Shown: positions 12,948 to 18,502 of the stretch, piece after piece | Layout of the letters: the number at the start of each line of letters is the position of its first letter | How positions within the stretch are numbered: the first letter of the stretch is position 1 | Assembly (NCBI GenBank): GCA_946531785.1 | Contig: CAMNAT010000009.1 | Span: 1-18,502, forward strand | Reading direction: 5' to 3' | DNA length: 18,502 nt | Source of the DNA: an uncultured Oscillospiraceae bacterium | Lineage (GTDB): Bacteria > Bacillota > Clostridia > UBA1381 | The notes under the pieces: model-generated | Told to the model about the DNA's origin: nothing | The model's database searches: none | Seen by the model: the letters and a program-made list of their open reading frames with translations, nothing else | Program-made: the position numbers and the translations under genes

Positions 12948-15900
12948 ATGAAGAATGTTAACAGATTAACAGCGCTGATAGCATCTGTGGGTATTACAGC
13001 AGCCGCACTGATGCCGACTTTACCGCTGTCAGCAACGGCGGCAGAGGAAAGCGAGATATATACATGGACATATTCCGAAGATTTTAACAACAGCATCGAG
13101 GATGTTTTCGGTGACAACGGATTGTTTGAATACGGACAGAATGCCGATGAGACGACTGTAACACTTGAGGAGCATGCGCAGGGCGGCAGCTATCTTAAGG
13201 CGGCAAGCGACGGCAGGGATGTGCAGGTAAACACAAAAAAAGGCGTATTTAAGCATGATATGACCGTGGTCGATATGTGGCTCAGCGCGGATTCGGTATC
13301 ACCATTCCCGCAGATAAAGCTTATATGCGGCGGGCAGAAGCTTGGTAAAAATCAGGCGAACGGGATACTTGCGTTCACTGGTGGTCAGCAGTGGAGAGCG
13401 TATGATATCAACACGCCGTCGGATTATATGACATATAATTCAGGTAACAAATGGATACCGGTAAGGATAATACTTGACAGTAAAAACAAGAGTGTAACAA
13501 TAAATGTATACGGCTCTCAGATGACAAAGACGACCGCTCTTGAAGAAGTGTGGGATAATTCAGAGGTACAGCTCAATTTCCAGGCGGCATCAGGCTCGGC
13601 AGTGATGATAGATGATGTAACGATAAGCGACGGGACATATATGACGGATGTATATATGGACTATGACTTTGAGCATTCGAGTGTAATAAACGGCGAGATC
13701 AACAGTAATTTCTTTTACGGCATCAATAAGGTAAACAATCCTGAGGTGGTATATGACGAAGCGACACAGAACACATATCTTGACATAGCGAATGACGCGG
13801 GGAATACCATATATACCAATAATACATTTGATCTCTCGGCGGGCAGACCGATAGTAATAGAATACAGCATGAGGACGGATGAGACATCGAATGTAAATGT
13901 GATATTCAGAAAATCCTCAAGCCTTGTGCCGAATCTGTTTAATATTACGGGCGGCATCCTTACAGAGGGTACAAGGGTTTTGGATGTGTCTGACGGGCGA
14001 TTCCATACATATCGAGCGGTGTTCACTCCGGGCGCGTCGGGGTATTCAATATCAAAGCTGGTGGACGGTAACTGGATAGGAACGGCGCAGAGCGGCAGCG
14101 GTGATTATACCGGTACGGGAGCAAGGATCGATCTGAGACCATCGTCGGGAATGTGCGCAATAGATAATTTTAAAATATTTGTTCCGCAGCAGCCGCAGCT
14201 TATGTGTGAGCTTGACGGCAGAGATGACATACCGGTCGATAGCGTCATTGAGCTTGTTTCCAACACGCGCATAAATGCGTCCACCGCGTCAAAGGCCAAA
14301 ATAACGGCAAACGGTGAGGAAACCGCTTTTACAGCATCATCTGATGGTGCAAGAAATTCATATATATTCGATATAAACGGCGGTCTTCAGCCGGATACGG
14401 AATATATAATAACAACAGGCGAAAATGGGATAAGAGACTTTTATGATCAGTTTTACAACACGAGTATATCGTTTAAAACGGGATCGGGTGACGCAGCGCA
14501 TACAGAGCAGCCTTCATCAGAGACAGAGCAGCCGACCGAATTGCCGACGGAACAGCCTGCGATACCGACAGCAGTCCCCACTATAATGCCTCAGACATAT
14601 TCCGAAGATTTTAACAACAGCATTGATGATGTTTTCGGTGACAACGGATTGTTTGAATACGGACAGAATGCTGATGAGACGACTGTAACACTTGAGGAGC
14701 ATGCGCAGGGCGGAAGCTATCTTAAGGCGGCAAGCGACGGCAGGGATGTGCAGGTAAACACAAAAAAAGGCGTATTTAAGCATGATATGACCGTGGTCGA
14801 TATGTGGCTCAGCGCGGATTCGGTATCACCATTCCCGCAGATAAAGCTTATATGCGGCGGGCAGAAGCTTGGTAAAAATCAGGCGAACGGGATACTTGCG
14901 TTCACTGGTGGTCAGCAGTGGAGAGCGTATGATATCAACACGCCGTCGGATTATATGACATATAATTCAGGTAACAAATGGATACCGGTAAGGATAATAC
15001 TTGACAGTAAAAACAAGAGTGTAACAATAAATGTATACGGCTCTCAGATGACAAAGACGACCGCTCTTGAAGAAGTGTGGGATAATTCAGAGGTACAGCT
15101 CAATTTCCAGGCGGCATCAGGCTCGGCAGTGATGATAGATGATGTAACGATAAGCGACGGGACATATATGACGGATGTATATATGGACTATGACTTTGAG
15201 CATTCGAGTGTAATAAACGGCGAGATCAACAGTAATTTCTTTTACGGCATCAATAAGGTAAACAATCCTGAGGTGGTATATGACGAAGCGACACAGAACA
15301 CATATCTTGACATAGCGAATGACGCGGGGAATACCATATATACCAATAATACATTTGATCTCTCGGCGGGCAGACCGATAGTAATAGAATACAGCATGAG
15401 GACGGATGAGACATCGAATGTAAATGTGATATTCAGAAAATCCTCAAGCCTTGTGCCGGTACTGTTTACGATCGAGAGCGGCATAGTCAAGGACGGAGCC
15501 GGAGATGTGGATGTGTCAGACGGTGCACTCCATTCATATTGCGCGGTATTTACAGCGAAAGAGAATGGTGAAGGCTATTCGGTTCTGAAGCTTGTAGACG
15601 GAGAGATCATTTCGGCAGAGCAAAAAACTGAGGGTGATTATACCGGTACGGGAGCAAGATTTGATTTCAGACCGTCTGCCGGTATGTGTGAGATAGATGA
15701 TCTGAAAATTTTTATTCCGGCTGACGCGCCCGAAGCTGCTCCGATAGAACCGACTGAGGAGCCTGAGCCCACGCAGATTCCGGAGCCGACTGAGGCACCG
15801 CAGGAAAGTGTTGAGGTCACAACTGTTTGTAAAATAAACGGCGAAGAAATAAATGACGGTAAGCTTATATCAGGCACACTTGAATGCGTATTTAACGCAG

Positions 15901-16124
15901 AATCAGATGTTGCCGCAGGTGTAACTGTAAAATGCTATATTGCCCAGTATGATGAACATGGGAGTATTATCAAGCTCCAAGTTACAGACATAGCTTTTAC
16001 GGATGTAGGCAAAAAAACAAAGAGGGCAATTGCGTCTGTCTCAAATGCGGCTGATAAGGTCGGAATATTTACATGGAGAGAAAACCAGATCCCGGTTGGC
16101 CAAAAGACTGAGCTTGTAAGGTGA
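12948..16124 (+). CDS. Large exported LamG-repeat protein (1,058 aa)
   Basis: Predicted secreted, multimodular glycan-binding protein without a visible catalytic domain. The signal peptide (MKNVNRLTALIASVGITAAA, cleavage near ATA|AEE) is followed by two LamG-like modules at about residues 41-237 and 238-412, a Big_5/SbsA-like Ig domain at 417-511 (ending YNTSISFKTG), and a PT-rich linker at 513-549. A second pair of LamG-like modules spans 550-925, then a second E/P/T-rich linker lies at 927-952, and an unassigned C-terminal domain at 954-1058. Residues 41-328 and 550-837 differ at a single position (Glu to Asp). The start at 12948 follows AAAGGAG with 6-nt spacing; an upstream in-frame ATG at 12924 would overlap the GH88 gene and spoil the signal peptide. 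No wall anchor, SLH or dockerin is seen. The module types match the exported protein at 3668-5455. Confidence 0.88.
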   Translation: MKNVNRLTALIASVGITAAALMPTLPLSATAAEESEIYTWTYSEDFNNSIEDVFGDNGLFEYGQNADETTVTLEEHAQGGSYLKAASDGRDVQVNTKKGVFKHDMTVVDMWLSADSVSPFPQIKLICGGQKLGKNQANGILAFTGGQQWRAYDINTPSDYMTYNSGNKWIPVRIILDSKNKSVTINVYGSQMTKTTALEEVWDNSEVQLNFQAASGSAVMIDDVTISDGTYMTDVYMDYDFEHSSVINGEINSNFFYGINKVNNPEVVYDEATQNTYLDIANDAGNTIYTNNTFDLSAGRPIVIEYSMRTDETSNVNVIFRKSSSLVPNLFNITGGILTEGTRVLDVSDGRFHTYRAVFTPGASGYSISKLVDGNWIGTAQSGSGDYTGTGARIDLRPSSGMCAIDNFKIFVPQQPQLMCELDGRDDIPVDSVIELVSNTRINASTASKAKITANGEETAFTASSDGARNSYIFDINGGLQPDTEYIITTGENGIRDFYDQFYNTSISFKTGSGDAAHTEQPSSETEQPTELPTEQPAIPTAVPTIMPQTYSEDFNNSIDDVFGDNGLFEYGQNADETTVTLEEHAQGGSYLKAASDGRDVQVNTKKGVFKHDMTVVDMWLSADSVSPFPQIKLICGGQKLGKNQANGILAFTGGQQWRAYDINTPSDYMTYNSGNKWIPVRIILDSKNKSVTINVYGSQMTKTTALEEVWDNSEVQLNFQAASGSAVMIDDVTISDGTYMTDVYMDYDFEHSSVINGEINSNFFYGINKVNNPEVVYDEATQNTYLDIANDAGNTIYTNNTFDLSAGRPIVIEYSMRTDETSNVNVIFRKSSSLVPVLFTIESGIVKDGAGDVDVSDGALHSYCAVFTAKENGEGYSVLKLVDGEIISAEQKTEGDYTGTGARFDFRPSAGMCEIDDLKIFIPADAPEAAPIEPTEEPEPTQIPEPTEAPQESVEVTTVCKINGEEINDGKLISGTLECVFNAESDVAAGVTVKCYIAQYDEHGSIIKLQVTDIAFTDVGKKTKRAIASVSNAADKVGIFTWRENQIPVGQKTELVR
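13068..13931 (+). repeat. 864-bp intragenic direct repeat, copy 1
   Basis: This copy matches 14595-15458 at a constant offset of 1,527 bp without indels. I found only four differences, at 13097, 13100, 13145 and 13187; the remaining 744 bp appear identical. Beyond 13931 the two copies are still homologous but clearly diverged, so the identity ends abruptly. It encodes the first pair of LamG-like modules. Confidence 0.95.
14595..15458 (+). repeat. 864-bp intragenic direct repeat, copy 2
   Basis: Second copy of the LamG-module repeat, following the PT-rich linker. It differs from copy 1 at 14624, 14627, 14672 and 14714 only, giving one amino-acid change (Asp for Glu). The abrupt drop in similarity after 15458 suggests a recent gene-conversion tract or a selective homogenisation rather than an old duplication. 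Confidence 0.95.
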
Positions 16125-16160
16125 TTGCGGCCGCGACATTGCGGCGGAACGGAGATCGTT

Positions 16161-18502
16161 ATGTGCTTTAATGACATTGTAAAGGGATATGTATCGGCGC
16201 TGCTTGCAGCGTCGATAGCGTTCTCTGCCTGTCCTGTTTTCGCAGGAGAAGAGGATGCTGTCATATTCAAGGAGGATTATCAGAATATACCTGTCGGAGG
16301 AAAGCCGGCATATGGCGCAGCGGGCTGGACGGGTGATACATCCGCATCTCACGGAGAATGTACCATCGGTGTAGTAAATGAGCATGGAAATAAAAGCTTC
16401 CTGATGCAGTATGTGGGCGAAGGAAAATCGCTGAACGCTGATCCGCTTATATATCGCAACATCTCGGTAAGCAGGGGCGAAACACATATGTTTACCACAA
16501 GACTTAAGACAGATGATGCAAATCGGTATAAGCGTTTGTTTTTGCGCGCCGCAAACTCCGCTCAGATAGAGCTTTTCAGTTTTACGGGTCCAAAAGTAAG
16601 GGTAGTCGGCTCAGATATGGCAGACATCAAAAAGGGGAAATGGTATGAGGTCAAAGTAATAATAGACGGAACAAAAAAGACAGCAGATGTGTATGTTGAC
16701 GGGGTCTACGGCGGAACATGCTTCCTGAGCAGCTATGACCTCACAAACATGTCGATCCGCGTAACAATGATGGGTTCGGTAACAGCAGGTGTTTCAACCA
16801 ATGTGTACATTGATAATACAGCATATGCAGGCGAAAATATCAAAATAAGCTTTGCTGAGCCGGAATATATTGAGGATGTCTCCGAGCAGGGAAACAGCGA
16901 ACCTTATACGGAAAACAAGGAAATATCGGTTTTTGCGGTAGATAATACCAAGGCTTATATTATGGGAGAATATGTCGATACCGGCTTAAAGACGACAGTA
17001 TACAGAGGTAATACGGTCATCCCTCTCAGAAATATAGCAAGAGCCTGCGGAACAGCTGCTGAGTGGAACGCTCAGAAATGCTGTGCTGAGCTTGAAATAG
17101 ACGGCAGAAAAATAGAAGTGACCAATGATCTTATAAAAATCAACGGTGTTAGCCGGGAACTTAGCTCTAAGCCCTATAATATTGCCGGTAGTTTTTATCT
17201 GGATATGGAAAATACAAGCCTTATTACCGGCAAAAATGCCGCTGCGGATCTGAGCGGCGCGGTATATATTTACGATGAATCACCAAAGAGCGGTGAAGTC
17301 GAGACTATACTTGAAGAGCTTATATTTACAGAGCCGACAGCGGAAGAAATATTGGCTGATTTTTCAACATATAACAAAAAGACATCTCATCCGAGACTTT
17401 TGATGGACAAGACTCGTTTGGAAAAGATAAAAAACTATATAAAAACAGACGCGACCTTTAAAAAATGGTATGAAACGGTAAAGGCTAAAGCGGATAAGGC
17501 TCTCACGGCAAAGATAAGCGAATACGAGCTGCGCGATGGCGAAAGACTGCTGTATGTGTCCAGAGACGCAAGCGATAATATCATATACCCGGCGCTTGCT
17601 TATCTGATTGAGGGCGACAGTAGATATTTTGATCGTGCCGTGGCGGAAATGCTCGCTGTTTCCCAATTTAAAGATTGGCATCCTACCCATTTTCTCGATA
17701 CGGCGGAAATGACGCTGGCAGTCGCTATAGGGTATGACTGGCTTTATGATTCGCTCAGCAAAAAGCAGAGAGATACTATTGCGAACGCGATACTGAGGCT
17801 TGGGCTTGATGCTGCCAGAACAGCGTACGACGGAACTGCGGAGTATGATAACAGTATGTTTGGCTCGTATCATAACCGTATAGGTTGGAAGGCGGATCCA
17901 AGCAACTGGGGACTTGTATGCAACGGAGGAATAGCAGCGGGCGCATTGACGCTTATGGGTGACTATGAAACGGAATATTGCGCAGAGATAGTATCAGAGG
18001 CTTTGAGGTCTATAGAAACACCGCTCAGGCTCTTTTCGCCTGACGGCGCATGGTCGGAGGGGCTCGGATATTGGGGGTATGCCTGCAACTATCTTGCATA
18101 TATGCTCTCAAGCCTGAAAAACACATTAGGGACCAATTACGATTACACTATGGTCCCCGGATTATTGGCAACAGCATTTTATCCTACATATCTGATCGGA
18201 CCGACCGCTATATTTAATTATGGTGATGCAACGGAAACAGGCATGAGCGCTCCGGTCTTGTTCTGGTTTGCCAAAGAGCTGGGCGAGCCGGCACTCAATG
18301 CTTCAAAGCTTGGACTTATGGAGCGGTTTGGCTATAACGGTGATATTTATGATATCATCTTCTATGATCCTGAGCTTCCTGCGGCTGATTCGGAAACAGA
18401 GAAGGATAAAAAATTCCGCATTGTTGAGACTGCGGTGAGCACAAACTCATCTGCAAGTACGAACGCTAACTATCTCGCAATAAAGGGCGGGACCATAGGT
18501 GA
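16161..18502 (+). CDS. Exported heparinase II/III-like polysaccharide lyase with LamG-like and stalk domains, 3' end beyond the window
   Basis: Predicted secreted lyase that would cleave a uronic-acid polysaccharide by beta-elimination and leave the unsaturated ends removed by the GH88 enzyme. The frame is open for 780 residues to the window edge. A signal peptide (SALLAASIAFSACPVFA|GEE) precedes a LamG-like module at about residues 35-230 (FKEDYQNIPVGG to VYIDNTAYAG). A copper-amine-oxidase-N-like stalk domain follows at about 255-370 (GNTVIPLRNIARACGTAAEW), then a heparinase II/III-type alpha-helical domain from about residue 409. The latter shows HPRLLMDKTRLEKI, DTAEMTLAVAIGYDWLYD, NWGLVCNGGIAAGALTLMGD near 581 and DGAWSEGLGYWGY near 628-640, the conserved aromatic stretch of the fold. 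The beta-sandwich C-terminal half is off the edge, so PL12, PL15, PL21 or a related family cannot be chosen. The ATG follows GGAG with 6-nt spacing, 36 nt after the previous stop. Confidence 0.85.
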   Translation, partial: MCFNDIVKGYVSALLAASIAFSACPVFAGEEDAVIFKEDYQNIPVGGKPAYGAAGWTGDTSASHGECTIGVVNEHGNKSFLMQYVGEGKSLNADPLIYRNISVSRGETHMFTTRLKTDDANRYKRLFLRAANSAQIELFSFTGPKVRVVGSDMADIKKGKWYEVKVIIDGTKKTADVYVDGVYGGTCFLSSYDLTNMSIRVTMMGSVTAGVSTNVYIDNTAYAGENIKISFAEPEYIEDVSEQGNSEPYTENKEISVFAVDNTKAYIMGEYVDTGLKTTVYRGNTVIPLRNIARACGTAAEWNAQKCCAELEIDGRKIEVTNDLIKINGVSRELSSKPYNIAGSFYLDMENTSLITGKNAAADLSGAVYIYDESPKSGEVETILEELIFTEPTAEEILADFSTYNKKTSHPRLLMDKTRLEKIKNYIKTDATFKKWYETVKAKADKALTAKISEYELRDGERLLYVSRDASDNIIYPALAYLIEGDSRYFDRAVAEMLAVSQFKDWHPTHFLDTAEMTLAVAIGYDWLYDSLSKKQRDTIANAILRLGLDAARTAYDGTAEYDNSMFGSYHNRIGWKADPSNWGLVCNGGIAAGALTLMGDYETEYCAEIVSEALRSIETPLRLFSPDGAWSEGLGYWGYACNYLAYMLSSLKNTLGTNYDYTMVPGLLATAFYPTYLIGPTAIFNYGDATETGMSAPVLFWFAKELGEPALNASKLGLMERFGYNGDIYDIIFYDPELPAADSETEKDKKFRIVETAVSTNSSASTNANYLAIKGGTIG

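Noticed and set aside
16125..16160. GC-rich palindrome (GCGGCCGC, then GCGG) as a terminator between the LamG-repeat and lyase genes
   Set aside because: The stem is short, there is no T run, and the lyase gene follows within 36 nt with its own ribosome site, so the operon most likely continues.
17364..17873. 169-aa minus-strand reading frame inside the lyase gene
   Set aside because: Antisense shadow of the heparinase-like domain, with composition that does not resemble a real protein.
1..18502. CRISPR arrays, tRNA or rRNA genes, insertion sequences, riboswitches
   Set aside because: I saw no regularly spaced short repeats, no tRNA-like or rRNA sequence, no transposase and no recognised riboswitch core; the only long repeat is the intragenic LamG repeat.

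Overview
The window looks like a piece of an accessory polysaccharide-utilisation locus from an anaerobic, Gram-positive Clostridia-type bacterium (Bacillota), probably from a gut or another fibre-rich habitat. The reasons are strong AGGAGG-like ribosome sites with short spacing, near-consensus sigma-A promoters with 17-nt spacers, an LplA/LplB/YtcP-type sugar ABC transporter with a lipoprotein binding subunit, a copper-amine-oxidase-N-like stalk domain, and large exported proteins built from LamG-like modules and PT-rich linkers. Genus cannot be assigned from the sequence alone.

Layout. (1) Positions 1-3452, minus strand: a promoter at 3424-3452 drives an exported beta-solenoid-like protein (3385-1583), a 57-aa small protein that overlaps it by 4 bp (1586-1413), and a cytoplasmic GH3 glycosidase that runs off the left edge (from 1400). 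(2) Positions 3549-5878, plus strand: a divergent promoter with a bipartite upstream element drives an exported LamG/Ig-like protein (3668-5455) and two paralogous small proteins (5472-5657, 5670-5837), closed by a hairpin terminator. (3) Positions 5909-8265: a monocistronic membrane-embedded AraC-type regulator with an extracellular sensor region. (4) Positions 8278-18502: a second copy of the same bipartite element and promoter drives an operon of sugar-binding lipoprotein, two permeases, a GH88-type unsaturated glucuronyl hydrolase, a 1,058-aa LamG-repeat exported protein and an exported heparinase II/III-like lyase that runs off the right edge.

How they may work together. The exported lyase would cut a uronic-acid-containing polysaccharide outside the cell and leave 4,5-unsaturated uronate ends. 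The lipoprotein and permeases would import the oligosaccharides, with an ATPase supplied from elsewhere. The GH88 enzyme would remove the unsaturated uronate, and the GH3 enzyme would trim the remaining beta-linked residues. The membrane AraC protein would sense ligand outside and activate the two promoters that carry the element. The exact glycan (glycosaminoglycan, pectin side chain, alginate or a bacterial exopolysaccharide) is not determined; no sulfatase is visible in the window.

The two most unusual things are: (a) a 33-bp bipartite motif at two promoters, with identical spacing to the -35 and -10 boxes, which is a strong candidate operator for the membrane AraC regulator; and (b) a family of three very small proteins (55-61 aa), each encoded directly downstream of a large exported protein or of another family member in two divergent operons, suggesting a functional pairing that I do not recognise as a described system.
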